From Flavobacteriaceae bacterium (GTDB lineage Bacteria > Bacteroidota > Bacteroidia > Flavobacteriales > Flavobacteriaceae), in contig SIHP01000001.1 in assembly GCA_004762155.1 (NCBI GenBank), positions 372,001 through 436,000 of the forward strand: 64,000 nt of DNA. The letters run 5' to 3'. The notes beneath the pieces were generated by a model. The model searched no databases and had not been told where the DNA came from. It saw only the letters and a program-made list of their open reading frames with translations. Shown piece by piece: positions 8,783 through 18,362 of this stretch; the first letter of the stretch is position 1; each line of letters starts with the position of its first letter. The position numbers were made by a program, and so were the translations under genes.

Positions 8783-9943
8783 TTACGTTAATTTTTGCTG
8801 AGCTTTATACCACCTTTCAGGTATCTGTCGCTCTGTAGCCTTAACATAATCTTGATAGGCACAAGGTATTAACGTGTGTCTTTTATATTTATTATCCGTT
8901 ATTAAATTAATTTCCATCCACCAACGCCCACTTTTATCACTTTTATAAAAGTTAACTGGATCGTCATCTTCTAACATTACTGTAAATTTCTGATAGCTTT
9001 CTTTTGTTGAATATGGATAATCTTTTGCTCTAAAATTAACACCTTCAATAAAATACCATATTACCTGAGCTATCAACGCAGCGGTTTGGTTTTTATTATC
9101 TATTCTTGCATTATATTCATAAACTCCAAAAGAAGTTACTTTATCGCTAATGCCAGCGTAACGAGCTATTGCACATATTTCTTCTCCATAAAAACCATTA
9201 GGTGAACAATTATTATTTGCAATCGCATCACTTTGTTTTACAGCTCCAATATCAATACTTACAATATCAGCATCTCTCATTATAGGTTCAACTAATTGTA
9301 AATTTTTAACTTCTCCTAAACGATAAGCATCAAAATACAAATTTTCTAACAATTGTATTTCTTCTTGAGAATTATAATATGTTTGATAACCAATATTACT
9401 ATAATTAAATAAATTATTAGGCTGTTCCATAATAATTTTACTCAAAAAAGAAGTTGATGTTATTTCTTCTTCTAGAGAACCTAAATCAAAACGACTATCT
9501 ACAGACACTAAATTAACAGTTTGCTCTAATTTATCATAAGCTCTGTAATTAGCATAAGTAAGGTCTTGACTTCCTCCTATAATAATTGGAATAATGTTTT
9601 TTTTAAGTAAAGCTTCTATAGTTTTTGAAACAGCAAAATAAGTATCTTCTATTGAATTACCTTGTTCTATGTTACCTATATCAGCAATACTAACATGCCA
9701 ATTACCAGGGAAAAGTTGATACAACTTTTTTCGTATACTTGAAAGATCTTCTCCGCAACCTTCATTATTAACTGCTTTGCGTCCTTCTTTAATCCCTAAA
9801 ATAACAATAGAAACGTCGTCTAAATCGGGAAATCCGTTTTGACGTGAGTGTATTTGTATGTTTTCTCCAATATTAGAAGTTGACTGAAATACGTTGTATT
9901 CTGTAGCTTCATCGTTTATTGGTGATAAAAAATCAATATTCAT
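8783..9943 (-). CDS. Arginase-fold (ureohydrolase-like) protein with degenerate metal site
   Basis: A 386-residue protein recognisable as an arginase/formiminoglutamase-fold member by IIIGGSQDLTYANYRA (121-136), VSVDSRFDLG (146-155) and VSIDIGAVKQSDA (228-240). True ureohydrolases have GGxHS, DAHxD and SxDxDxxDP, which hold two manganese ions. Here the first histidine is Q126, the second is R151 and one aspartate is G233; D149, D153 and D231 remain. I infer that it cannot hold the normal dinuclear centre, so an annotation as formimidoylglutamase would be misleading. It lies between topA (35 bases upstream) and gldK (97 bases downstream) on the same strand and could be co-transcribed with them. 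Confidence 0.75.
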   Translation of the reverse strand: MNIDFLSPINDEATEYNVFQSTSNIGENIQIHSRQNGFPDLDDVSIVILGIKEGRKAVNNEGCGEDLSSIRKKLYQLFPGNWHVSIADIGNIEQGNSIEDTYFAVSKTIEALLKKNIIPIIIGGSQDLTYANYRAYDKLEQTVNLVSVDSRFDLGSLEEEITSTSFLSKIIMEQPNNLFNYSNIGYQTYYNSQEEIQLLENLYFDAYRLGEVKNLQLVEPIMRDADIVSIDIGAVKQSDAIANNNCSPNGFYGEEICAIARYAGISDKVTSFGVYEYNARIDNKNQTAALIAQVIWYFIEGVNFRAKDYPYSTKESYQKFTVMLEDDDPVNFYKSDKSGRWWMEINLITDNKYKRHTLIPCAYQDYVKATERQIPERWYKAQQKLT

Positions 9944-9978
9944 CTTTGGGGATCAAGAATGGTTGGCAATATAAAACT

Positions 9979-12492
9979 TTATTTCTTTTTTGACGAATTT
10001 CTTGTCGCTTTTTTCTTTACTGCTTTTTTCTTTGCAGTTTTTTTCTTTGGTGTCTTAGCTTCAATCATTTTTTCTGCCTCAGATTTAGATAACTTCTCTA
10101 TCTCTGTTGTTTTAGGTAACTCAATTTTAATCTTTCCTTTTATTACATTAAAACGTCCCCAACGTGCTTTTTCTACACGAATACCTACATCTTCCCAATT
10201 ATGTATTACTTTTTCAATTTCTTTTCTCTTCTTATCTTCTATTAAAGTCTCTAAATCTTCTTGTGTAAGATTATCGAAATCATACTTTTTATTTACATTG
10301 ATAAAAATTGAATTCCATTTTATAAAAGGGCCAAAACGACCTACACCTTTTTGAATTGGTAACTCCTCATAAAAACCAATTGGTGCATCTGCTTTTCTTT
10401 TTGCCTCAATAAGCTCAATTGCTCTGTCCATATCCACAGACATTGGATTCTCTCCTTTATCTAAAGACACATATTTTTCATCAAACTTAATATATGGACC
10501 AAACCTACCGTTTGCTACAATTACCTCTTTAGACTCATACTCGCCAACTACTTTAGGTAATTTGAACAAGTCCATTGCTTCTTCATAAGTTAACGTACTA
10601 AGTGTTTGATCTGCTTGTAGACTAGCAAATTTTGGCTTTTCCTCATCAGTTGCTTCACCTATTTGAACCATAGCTCCAAAACGCCCTAAACGCACATAAA
10701 CATTCTTACCACTATCAGGATCAACACCTAATAAACGCTGACCGCTTGCTCTCTCTGCATTTTCTGCAACATCTTTAACTACAGGATGAAAATCTTTATA
10801 AAAATCTTTAATAACTGTTTTCCAGTTTTCATTTCCATCTGCCACTTCATCAAAATCACTTTCTACTTTTGCAGTAAATCCGTAATCTAATACTTTTGTG
10901 AAATTTTCAACCAAAAAGTCATTTACAATATTACCTATATCAGTAGGCATTAATTTCCCTTTGTCTGAACCTACTTTTTCTGATAAAGTATTTTCTGAAA
11001 CAGCATTTTCTTTTAACACTAATTGCGTATAACTTCTTTCGTTTCCTTCAGCTGTACCTTTTTCTACATATCCTCTTCTTTGTACTGTAGAGATCGTTGG
11101 TGCGTAGGTAGATGGACGACCAATTCCTAATTCTTCCAAACGTTTTACTAAAGCTGCTTCAGTAAATCTTGCTGGTGGACGAGTGTAACGTTCCGTTGCA
11201 GTTATATATTCATTTAACAAGGTTTCATTCACCTTCATCTTAGGCAACATACCTGCTTGTTCTTCTTCTTCATTATCTGTTCCTTCTAAATATACTTTTA
11301 AGAAACCTTCAAAAGTTATTACTTCTCCATTTGAAGTAAACAGTTTGTCGTTTTTATTATTACTAATCTTAACATTAGTACGCTCTAATTGAGCATCACT
11401 CATTTGAGAAGCAATAGTACGCTTCCAAATTAAGCTATAAAGTCTATCTTGATCATACTCAACAGAAACAGAATGCACATCCATATTTGTAGGACGAACC
11501 GCCTCATGTGCTTCTTGTGCTCCTTTAGATTTTGTTGCAAATTTCCTTGGCTTACTATATTCTGCACCATAACTACTTGTTATTTCTTCTTGTGCATTTG
11601 TCATTGCTTCACTAGATAGATTTACACTATCTGTTCTCATATAAGTAATCAATCCAGCTTCATATAATCGCTGAGCAACCATCATTGTTTTTGCAACTGG
11701 AAAACCTAATTTACGAGATGCTTCTTGTTGTAATGTTGATGTTGTAAATGGTGCAGCTGGTGATTTTTTAGCTGGCTTTTTTTGTAAATCAGCTACTTTA
11801 AAATCGGCAGCTAAGCAAGAATTTAAAAAGTTTTCTGCCTTTTCCTTAGTTTCGAAATTTTTAGCAATTTTAGCTTTAAACTTCTTCCCTTCTTCATTTG
11901 TAAACTCTGCATCTACTCTATAAGAAGCAATAGGAATAAAATTTTCTATTTCACGTTCTCTTTCTACAATTAAACGCACAGAAACCGATTGTACTCTACC
12001 TGCTGATAAACCAGCTTTTACTTTTCTCCATAAAACTGGAGAAAGCTCATAACCAACTATTCTATCTAATACACGACGTGCTTGTTGCGCATCTACTAAA
12101 TTGTAATTAATAGTACGTGGATTATCTATGGCTTTTAAAATTGCATCTTTTGTAATTGAGTTAAAAACAATACGTTTTGTATTCTCTTCTTTTAATTTTA
12201 ATTGCTCTGCTAAATGCCAAGCAATTGCTTCTCCTTCACGATCCTCATCCGAAGCTAACCAAACCATTTCTGCTTTCTTTGCTAAAGTTTTCAGTTTTTT
12301 TACTACTGCTGCTTTATCAGATGAAACTATATATTTTGGATTAAAATCTCCTTCAACATCTACACCAAGCTCTTTAGACGGTAAATCTGCGATATGACCA
12401 AAACTTGATTCTACCTGATAATCTTTACCTAAAAACTTTTCTATTGTTTTCGCTTTTGCTGGGGACTCTACAATTACTAAATTCTTTGCCAT
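9979..12492 (-). CDS. topA: DNA topoisomerase I (type IA)
   Basis: An 837-residue type IA topoisomerase that relaxes negative supercoils through a 5-prime phosphotyrosine link. The TOPRIM domain carries E9 (VIVESPAKAKTIEKFLG) and the SDEDREGEA cluster (81-89); the catalytic tyrosine is Y284 in LITYMRTDS. The C-terminal region has topoisomerase C-terminal repeats (GRFGAMVQIG, GRFGPYIKF, GRFGPFIKW) in place of Cys4 zinc fingers, and ends in a Lys-rich tail (about the last 35 residues) likely to bind DNA. This ending is usual in Bacteroidota. A TAnnTTTG element lies about 54 bases upstream. The call is certain. Confidence 0.97.
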   Translation of the reverse strand: MAKNLVIVESPAKAKTIEKFLGKDYQVESSFGHIADLPSKELGVDVEGDFNPKYIVSSDKAAVVKKLKTLAKKAEMVWLASDEDREGEAIAWHLAEQLKLKEENTKRIVFNSITKDAILKAIDNPRTINYNLVDAQQARRVLDRIVGYELSPVLWRKVKAGLSAGRVQSVSVRLIVEREREIENFIPIASYRVDAEFTNEEGKKFKAKIAKNFETKEKAENFLNSCLAADFKVADLQKKPAKKSPAAPFTTSTLQQEASRKLGFPVAKTMMVAQRLYEAGLITYMRTDSVNLSSEAMTNAQEEITSSYGAEYSKPRKFATKSKGAQEAHEAVRPTNMDVHSVSVEYDQDRLYSLIWKRTIASQMSDAQLERTNVKISNNKNDKLFTSNGEVITFEGFLKVYLEGTDNEEEEQAGMLPKMKVNETLLNEYITATERYTRPPARFTEAALVKRLEELGIGRPSTYAPTISTVQRRGYVEKGTAEGNERSYTQLVLKENAVSENTLSEKVGSDKGKLMPTDIGNIVNDFLVENFTKVLDYGFTAKVESDFDEVADGNENWKTVIKDFYKDFHPVVKDVAENAERASGQRLLGVDPDSGKNVYVRLGRFGAMVQIGEATDEEKPKFASLQADQTLSTLTYEEAMDLFKLPKVVGEYESKEVIVANGRFGPYIKFDEKYVSLDKGENPMSVDMDRAIELIEAKRKADAPIGFYEELPIQKGVGRFGPFIKWNSIFINVNKKYDFDNLTQEDLETLIEDKKRKEIEKVIHNWEDVGIRVEKARWGRFNVIKGKIKIELPKTTEIEKLSKSEAEKMIEAKTPKKKTAKKKAVKKKATRNSSKKK

Positions 12493-12545
12493 AAACTTTC
12501 TCTTGTGTAGAAAACATACTTATTTAAACAATATGTTTCTTCTTG

Positions 12546-12553
12546 CAAATGTA
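12546..12553 (-). promoter_or_regulatory. Bacteroidota -7 element of topA
   Basis: Minus-strand TACATTTG, an exact TAnnTTTG match, followed by a purine-rich leader of about 54 bases to the topA start codon. Confidence 0.55.
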
Positions 12554-12597
12554 TAATAAGATTTTTGAAATTAATTAAAGAGTTTAGAGAAAAATAT

Positions 12598-12629
12598 AAA
12601 AAAAACGTACTGATCAGTACGTTTTTTTT
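12598..12629. terminator. Intrinsic terminator of the LVIVD-type lipoprotein gene
   Basis: A perfect 32-base palindrome: eight A, then ACGT-type core centred on TGATCA, then eight T. It lies 12 bases after the minus-strand stop at 12641. It can fold in either direction but serves the gene to its right. Confidence 0.8.
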
Positions 12630-12640
12630 ATATTTTTTGT

Positions 12641-13873
12641 TTAATTAAGTGAATATTTACTTAATAATTCTATGCCTTCATTTATATATCTGTATTGATA
12701 CAGTACATTATCGCCAATCATAATTAACCTGTTTTCTAGAGGAATAACATCATATGCAATCGCATTTTTAAAAGTTTTTAATAATTTTAAATCTTCTACA
12801 TTTTCTTTATTGTAAATTTTTAGTCCAGAGGTTCCATCGCAAATAAAAAGTAAATCATTCTTAATTCCCAAACCATAAGGATTATCCAATGTATATGTTT
12901 TTACTAATGAAGGGTTTTCAATAACGCTTATATCTATAACCTCTAAACTACTATCAAATGCTCCACAAGAATTGCCCCCTCTTAGTGTTACATATGCATA
13001 ATTATTATCTACAACTACAGGATCACAAGCTGTTGCATGGGTAAACTCAGAGATGTATTGAGGATTATTTGCTATACTTATATCATATATATACATTCCA
13101 TTTGTACTTCCTAAAAACAAATAATTACCTCTATTAAAAATAGTTTCTATACCAAAACCAGCATAAACATCATTTTGTGTTATTGGATTTTCTAAATCAG
13201 AAATATCAAAAACATTAATATAAGAATTATCAACAGCATATAAATAATCTTCAATAATTTTAAATCTTGCTAAAGAACCTCCTTGACCTCCTGAAGCTTC
13301 AGCCGAATCAAAGGTTACTAAATCTATAGCTACATCAATATTGTCTTCTATCTTTCTATACTCTTTTTTAATATCCCAACTTATTAATATCTTAGAACTG
13401 TCATAGACATATCCATCATAATTAATTATTAAATTTTGTTCCGTTGGATAAACTACATAATTATTAAAGACATCCTCTACTCTAAAAACTTCTTTAATAT
13501 TATTAAGATCTGATAAATCAAAGACTAACAAATCCATCAAACTATCAGCATATAAATAATCACCCCTAACCTCCATATCTTTATTCCCTATTATTTCTAT
13601 AAAAGACTTTTTTACAGGTAATATAGGATTCGTATTATCAATAATATGAATACCTTTTTCTATATCATTAATTAAAATGATATTATTATAAGTATATATT
13701 TTCCCAGACTCAACGATATTTTTAGTTGTCGTTACATTTACCGAAGCTCTAAAATCTTCTTTTGTCATATATTTTGGAGTTGCGATAGTATATATATCAT
13801 AAGCATCATTTTTATTACATGATGTAAAAACAATAGTTAAAACTATTAAAAATGTGTAAAATTGATTTTTCAT
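12641..13873 (-). CDS. LVIVD-repeat-type beta-propeller lipoprotein, function unknown
   Basis: A 410-residue exported protein. The signal peptide ends FTSCN with a lipobox cysteine near residue 19. The body is made of recurring units in which a hydrophobic strand is followed by DISDLENP, DISIANNP or DISVIENP-like turns (for instance near residues 225, 265 and 315), the pattern of LVIVD repeat domains that build beta-propellers. It is predicted to be anchored to the outer membrane and periplasmic or surface exposed. No catalytic motif is visible. It forms a single-gene unit with its own terminator and is divergent from miaB across 134 bases. Binding partner unknown. Confidence 0.7.
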   Translation of the reverse strand: MKNQFYTFLIVLTIVFTSCNKNDAYDIYTIATPKYMTKEDFRASVNVTTTKNIVESGKIYTYNNIILINDIEKGIHIIDNTNPILPVKKSFIEIIGNKDMEVRGDYLYADSLMDLLVFDLSDLNNIKEVFRVEDVFNNYVVYPTEQNLIINYDGYVYDSSKILISWDIKKEYRKIEDNIDVAIDLVTFDSAEASGGQGGSLARFKIIEDYLYAVDNSYINVFDISDLENPITQNDVYAGFGIETIFNRGNYLFLGSTNGMYIYDISIANNPQYISEFTHATACDPVVVDNNYAYVTLRGGNSCGAFDSSLEVIDISVIENPSLVKTYTLDNPYGLGIKNDLLFICDGTSGLKIYNKENVEDLKLLKTFKNAIAYDVIPLENRLIMIGDNVLYQYRYINEGIELLSKYSLN

Positions 13874-13973
13874 TTGATTTTTGGTTTTCTGTTGTTTATT
13901 AACAGATGCTAAAGAGTTGCTAAAGTTGCGTTAATAAATATGTCAATATGTCACATGTTTTCCTTTTTGGTTG

Positions 13974-13981
13974 TATATTTG
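13974..13981 (+). promoter_or_regulatory. Bacteroidota -7 element of miaB
   Basis: TATATTTG, an exact TAnnTTTG match, 26 bases before the preferred miaB start at 14008. Its position makes an upstream in-frame ATG at 13948 unlikely to be used, because that codon would precede the transcription start. Confidence 0.6.
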
Positions 13982-14007
13982 CACCCTATTTAGCAAGATT
14001 TAAGATT

Positions 14008-15462
14008 ATGGAGCACGTTGAAAAAGTAATTGACGAAAAAAAACAAGGTGAAGCACTTGTTATTGAGCAAAAAAAAGGCAACACAAAAAAACTTTTTATT
14101 GAAAGTTATGGTTGTCAAATGAACATGAATGATAGTGAAATAGTAGCCTCTATACTTGTTAATGAAGGTTTTAATACTACAAAAAACTTAGAAGATGCTG
14201 ATTTAGTTTTGGTAAACACTTGTTCTATTAGAGAAAAAGCTGAAACTACTGTACGTAAACGTTTACAAAAATACAATGCCGTAAAAAAGATAAACCCAAA
14301 AATGAAAGTTGGTGTTTTAGGCTGTATGGCTGAACGTTTAAAATCTAAATTTTTAGAAGAAGAAAAAATAGTTGACTTAGTTGTTGGTCCAGATGCATAT
14401 AGAGATTTACCTAATTTAGTTGAAGAAGTTGAAGCTGGTAGAGATGCAGTAAATGTTATTCTTTCTAAAGAAGAAACCTATGCGGATGTTTCTCCTGTTC
14501 GTTTAAATTCAAACGGAGTTTCTGCATTTGTATCTATCACTCGTGGTTGTGATAACATGTGTACTTTTTGTGTTGTACCTTTTACAAGAGGACGTGAAAG
14601 AAGTCGTGATCCAAAGAGTATTATTGAGGAAATACGATCTATGTATGATAAAAACTTTAAAGAAATTACTTTATTAGGTCAGAATGTAGATTCATATTTA
14701 TGGTATGGAGGTGGATTAAAGAAAGATTTTGATAAAGCTTCTGAAATGGCGAAAGCCACTGCAACAGATTTTGCTCAACTATTAAATATGTGTGCTGCGG
14801 AATTTCCAAAAATGCGTTTCCGTTTTTCTACATCTAATCCACAAGATATGACATTAGATGTTATTCATGTGATGGCTAAACATAGAAACATCTGTAAATA
14901 TATTCATTTACCTGTGCAAAGCGGAAGTAATGATATGTTAAAAGCTATGAATCGTCAACACACTAGAGAAGAATACATGGAACTGGTTAATAATATTTAT
15001 AAAATTATTCCAGAAATGGCTTTAAGTCAAGATATGATTGCTGGTTTTTGTGGTGAAACAGAAGAAAACCATAAAGACACTTTAGACTTAATGGAACATG
15101 TAAAATACAGCTTCGGATTTATGTTTGCATATTCAGAAAGACCAGGGACTTTAGCTGCTAAAAAAATGGAAGATGATATTCCGTTGGCAACTAAAAAACG
15201 TCGTTTACAAGAAATAATTGATTTACAACAAGAACATAGTTTATATAGAACACAAGAACATATTGGACAAACTCAAGAAGTTTTAATTGAAGGAGTTTCT
15301 AAAAGAGATGCAAACCAATGGAAAGGACGTAATACACAAAACACCGTTGTGGTTTTCCCAAAGGAACACTATAAAATGGGTGATTTTGTAAATATAAAAA
15401 TTGAAAGTTGTTCTTCAGCTACCTTAAAAGGAACTGCTGTTGGATATTCAGAAAACAATTAA
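14008..15462 (+). CDS. miaB: tRNA-2-methylthio-N6-dimethylallyladenosine synthase MiaB
   Basis: A 484-residue radical SAM methylthiotransferase that adds a methylthio group to i6A37 of tRNAs reading UNN codons. The N-terminal UPF0004 domain carries the second-cluster cysteines C36 (ESYGCQMN), C72 (NTCSIR) and C106 (GCMAER); the radical SAM cluster is CxxxCxxC at C181/C185/C188 (RGCDNMCTFC). A TRAM domain closes the protein (about 420-484). I start it at 14008 (MEHVEKVIDEKK) rather than 13948 because the -7 promoter element lies between the two ATGs. It opens a plus-strand block that runs to groEL. Confident call. Confidence 0.95.
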   Translation: MEHVEKVIDEKKQGEALVIEQKKGNTKKLFIESYGCQMNMNDSEIVASILVNEGFNTTKNLEDADLVLVNTCSIREKAETTVRKRLQKYNAVKKINPKMKVGVLGCMAERLKSKFLEEEKIVDLVVGPDAYRDLPNLVEEVEAGRDAVNVILSKEETYADVSPVRLNSNGVSAFVSITRGCDNMCTFCVVPFTRGRERSRDPKSIIEEIRSMYDKNFKEITLLGQNVDSYLWYGGGLKKDFDKASEMAKATATDFAQLLNMCAAEFPKMRFRFSTSNPQDMTLDVIHVMAKHRNICKYIHLPVQSGSNDMLKAMNRQHTREEYMELVNNIYKIIPEMALSQDMIAGFCGETEENHKDTLDLMEHVKYSFGFMFAYSERPGTLAAKKMEDDIPLATKKRRLQEIIDLQQEHSLYRTQEHIGQTQEVLIEGVSKRDANQWKGRNTQNTVVVFPKEHYKMGDFVNIKIESCSSATLKGTAVGYSENN

Positions 15463-15533
15463 AAACCTACATTAAATCCTAGCCAAAAGAGTAAGGATAT
15501 ATATTAGGTCAAAAAAAATATAAACACAAAGTT

Positions 15534-15560
15534 TTTCCCCTTTGGGGAAATTAAAAGGGG
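15534..15560. repeat. REP-like intergenic palindrome before the sigma-54 activator
   Basis: TTTCCCC and GGGGAAA (15534-15540, 15544-15550) make a seven-base stem with a TTT loop, followed by a second AAAGGGG. G/C-rich palindromes stand out in this AT-rich DNA. It ends four bases before the start codon at 15564, so it would also sequester the translation start. Confidence 0.5.
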
Positions 15561-15563
15561 CTT

Positions 15564-16793
15564 ATGGAAAACTTACAAGCAACAAAACAACGCTTTGGTA
15601 TTATTGGTAACGACACCAAACTTAATATGGCTATTGAAAAAGCTATACGAGTTGCTCCTACTGATATTTCTGTATTGGTTACAGGAGAAAGTGGTGTTGG
15701 TAAAGAAAATATTCCAAAAATAATTCATCAATTATCGCATAGAAAACATGCAAAGTATATTGCTGTAAATTGTGGTGCAATTCCTGAAGGAACTATTGAC
15801 AGTGAATTATTTGGTCATGAAAAAGGTGCTTTTACAGGAGCTACTTCTACAAGAAAAGGATATTTTGAAGTTGCTGATGGTGGAACTATTTTTTTAGATG
15901 AAGTTGGTGAACTTCCTTTAACTACCCAGGTACGTTTATTACGTGTTTTAGAAAATGGTGAATTTATAAAAGTAGGTTCTTCTCAAGTACAAAAAACCAA
16001 TGTTCGTATTGTAGCTGCAACTAATGTAAATATGATGCAGGCAATTAGTAAAGAAAAGTTTAGAGAAGATTTATATTATCGTTTAAGTACTATTGAAATT
16101 GCTTTACCTCCACTTAGAAACAGAGGTACTGATATTCATTTATTATTCAGAAAATTTGCAGCGGATTTTGCTCAAAAATACAGGATGCCTACTATAAGGT
16201 TGGAAGAAAACGCTACACAACTTTTATTAAAATACAATTATCCAGGAAATATTCGTCAGTTAAAAAACATTACGGAACAGGTTTCTATTTTAGAAGAAAC
16301 CCGAACTGTATCTGCTCAAAAGTTAATACAATATTTACCCAACTTAAATAATTTACCAACTGTAATTGAAAAATCATCATCAAGCAATAGTGATTTCGCC
16401 ACAGAACGCGATATCATGTATAAAATTTTGTTTGATATGCGAAACGACATCAATGATTTAAAACAATTAACTCTTGATCTGATGCAAAACGGAGATAAAG
16501 ATCAAGTACAGGAAGAAAATCATAATTTAATAGAACGTATTTATCAGAAAGAAAAAAACGATTCTAATAACAACATTGAAGTTCTTAAAATACCTACAAA
16601 CACTTCTAATGAAAATTCTTTTGATTTTGCTGAAACAATTGAAGAAGATGAAAGTTTATCTTTACATGATAAAGAAATAGAAATGATTAAAAAATCATTA
16701 GAAAAAAACAATGGTAAACGTAAATTAGCTGCCAAAGAACTTGGTATTTCTGAAAGAACTTTATACCGTAAAATAAAACAATACGAACTGTAA
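15564..16793 (+). CDS. Sigma-54-dependent transcriptional activator without receiver domain
   Basis: A 409-residue bacterial enhancer-binding protein. The AAA+ domain begins almost at the N-terminus: Walker A GESGVGKE (41-48), the sigma-54-contact loop GAFTGA (88-93) and Walker B GGTIFLDEVGELP (about 106-118). A Fis-type helix-turn-helix is at the C-terminus (NNGKRKLAAKELGISERTLY, about 383-402). A Gln/Asn/Asp-rich linker of about 110 residues joins them. There is no receiver, GAF or PAS domain, so activity must be controlled by level or by a partner. Its target is not shown; the nearest candidate sigma-54-like site is before groES (18437-18470). Confidence 0.88.
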   Translation: MENLQATKQRFGIIGNDTKLNMAIEKAIRVAPTDISVLVTGESGVGKENIPKIIHQLSHRKHAKYIAVNCGAIPEGTIDSELFGHEKGAFTGATSTRKGYFEVADGGTIFLDEVGELPLTTQVRLLRVLENGEFIKVGSSQVQKTNVRIVAATNVNMMQAISKEKFREDLYYRLSTIEIALPPLRNRGTDIHLLFRKFAADFAQKYRMPTIRLEENATQLLLKYNYPGNIRQLKNITEQVSILEETRTVSAQKLIQYLPNLNNLPTVIEKSSSSNSDFATERDIMYKILFDMRNDINDLKQLTLDLMQNGDKDQVQEENHNLIERIYQKEKNDSNNNIEVLKIPTNTSNENSFDFAETIEEDESLSLHDKEIEMIKKSLEKNNGKRKLAAKELGISERTLYRKIKQYEL

Positions 16794-16804
16794 GCTACAC
16801 AAAT

Positions 16805-17311
16805 ATGAAACGATTACTTTATTCTTTATTATTCTTTATCAGTTCATTAATTATAATCTCTTGTGGAGCGTATTCATTTACTGGAGGAAGTACAGGTGAT
16901 GCAAAAACACTTCAAATAGATTTTTTTAGAAATCAAGCTGTTTTAGTGGAACCTACACTTAGCCAACTTTTCACTCAAGAACTTCAAGATTTATTTACAC
17001 GTCAAACTAATTTAACTTTAGTTCAAACAGGTGGAGATTTACATTTTGAAGGAGAAATAACTGGATACAGAATTACTCCAATGAGTGCTACTGCAAATCA
17101 AACGGCATCTCAAAACAGATTAACAGTAACTATTAATGTACGATATTCAAATAGACAAAAAGAAGAAGATGATTTTGAAAAAAACTTCTCTTTTTATTCT
17201 GATTTTGATGCTTCTGAGCAATTAGTTGGTGGTGTTTTAGAAGCTGCTCTTACTGAAATTAACGAAAGAATAACAGAAGATATTTTTAATGCATCTGTAG
17301 CAAAATGGTAA
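16805..17311 (+). CDS. lptE: LptE-family LPS-assembly lipoprotein
   Basis: A 168-residue lipoprotein; signal peptide ends LIIISC with Cys20 lipid-modified. The body (YSFTGGSTGDAKTLQIDFF ... LTPMSATANQTASQNRLTV) fits the Bacteroidota LptE family (DUF4292-distinct, LptE fold), which plugs the LptD barrel for insertion of LPS in the outer membrane. It lies 11 bases after the sigma-54 activator and its end overlaps the next start by seven bases (ATGGTAA), so it is co-transcribed. Sequence similarity to enterobacterial LptE is weak; the call rests on family pattern and conserved gene order. Confidence 0.75.
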   Translation: MKRLLYSLLFFISSLIIISCGAYSFTGGSTGDAKTLQIDFFRNQAVLVEPTLSQLFTQELQDLFTRQTNLTLVQTGGDLHFEGEITGYRITPMSATANQTASQNRLTVTINVRYSNRQKEEDDFEKNFSFYSDFDASEQLVGGVLEAALTEINERITEDIFNASVAKW

Positions 17312-18003
17312 CTAGTAATTTTATAACTATTTTAAAAAATTCTGAAGAAATTCAGAAAAAAAACACGTCTGATTTTAAAACCATTGTAGATAAGTATCCT
17401 TTTTTTCAACCAGCTAGAGCTTTATATTTAAAAACATTAAAGGAATATGGAAGTTTTAAATACAATAACGAACTAAAGGTAACAGCAGCTTATACTAATG
17501 ACAGAAGTATTCTTTTTGATTTTATTACGGCTAAAAACATTACCGAAATACAAAAAACTCCTGAAGTAAAGCCAGAGGTAGATGTAAAAACTGAATCCTT
17601 ATCTGAAATCAAGGAAGCATTAAATCTAGGAACTCCACTTTCTTTTAAAAAAAATGAAACTCATTCTTTTAATCAATGGCTACAAATAGCAGTTAAAACG
17701 CCTATTAAAAGAGAAATTAAGCCCGAAAAAAAGAAAAAAGAATCTATTATAGACAATTTTATAGCTTCAAATCCAAAAATTCCACGTGTAAACAAAACCG
17801 CTAGTATTACTACTAAAACAAAAGATTCATCAACAAAAACACCTCAACTGATGACCGAAACTTTAGCAAAAGTATACTTAGAGCAAAAGAAGTTTGATAA
17901 CGCAATTAAAGCTTATGAAATTTTAAGTTTGAAATATCCAGAAAAAAGTGGTTTCTTTGCAGACCAGATAAAAAGAATTCAAATTATTCAAAATAATAAA
18001 TAA
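17305..18003 (+). CDS. Cytoplasmic TPR-containing protein of unknown function
   Basis: A 232-residue protein with no signal peptide. The N-terminal half contains DKYPFFQPARALYLKTLKE; the middle is a Lys/Thr/Glu-rich, low-complexity linker (about 85-185); the C-terminus has one clear tetratricopeptide unit (ETLAKVYLEQKKFDNAIKAY, then YEILSLKYPEKS). It overlaps lptE by seven bases and secG by one base (TAATG), so translation of the three is likely coupled. The neighbours suggest a link to envelope biogenesis but no function can be named. Confidence 0.75.
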   Translation: MVTSNFITILKNSEEIQKKNTSDFKTIVDKYPFFQPARALYLKTLKEYGSFKYNNELKVTAAYTNDRSILFDFITAKNITEIQKTPEVKPEVDVKTESLSEIKEALNLGTPLSFKKNETHSFNQWLQIAVKTPIKREIKPEKKKKESIIDNFIASNPKIPRVNKTASITTKTKDSSTKTPQLMTETLAKVYLEQKKFDNAIKAYEILSLKYPEKSGFFADQIKRIQIIQNNK

Positions 18004-18341
18004 TGACAACTTATACTTTACTATTAATTTTAATATTAATTGTTGCTATAGCACTAATTTTAATTGTAATGGTTCAAAACCCTAAAGGTGGAGGATTATC
18101 TTCTTCATTTGGTGGTGGTGGAAGCCAAGCTATTGGTGGTGTTCAAAACACTAATAACTTTTTAGATAAAAGTACGTGGACTTTAGCTATTGCTATGTTT
18201 GCTTTAATTTTATTAGCTAATTTTGCGATACCAAGAACTAATGCTGGTAATGTACAATTAGATGACACATTAAACGGAATAGAATCTTCTGCTCCTGCTT
18301 CAACAGATATGCCTGCAACTACAAAAGATTCAGTTAACTAA
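18003..18341 (+). CDS. secG: Preprotein translocase subunit SecG
   Basis: A 112-residue protein with two transmembrane helices (about 3-23 and 54-74) separated by the diagnostic QNPKGGGLSSSFGGGGSQAIGGVQ loop of SecG, which assists SecYE-SecA translocation. The C-terminal extension of about 35 residues (Asp/Asn/Ser/Thr-rich) is common in Bacteroidota. Its start overlaps the stop of the TPR gene. A strong terminator follows at 18363-18397, ending the miaB-proximal block before groES. Confidence 0.92.
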   Translation: MTTYTLLLILILIVAIALILIVMVQNPKGGGLSSSFGGGGSQAIGGVQNTNNFLDKSTWTLAIAMFALILLANFAIPRTNAGNVQLDDTLNGIESSAPASTDMPATTKDSVN

Positions 18342-18362
18342 TTGTTTCTTTATAAAATATAT

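Noticed and set aside
9959..10354. Plus-strand frame of 131 codons
   Set aside because: It is antisense to the Lys-rich end of topA; its Phe-rich translation is the mirror of lysine codons. No separate evidence.
13948..14007. Longer miaB start adding 20 residues (MSHVFLFG...)
   Set aside because: An exact TAnnTTTG at 13974-13981 lies after this ATG, and the extra residues are not typical of MiaB.
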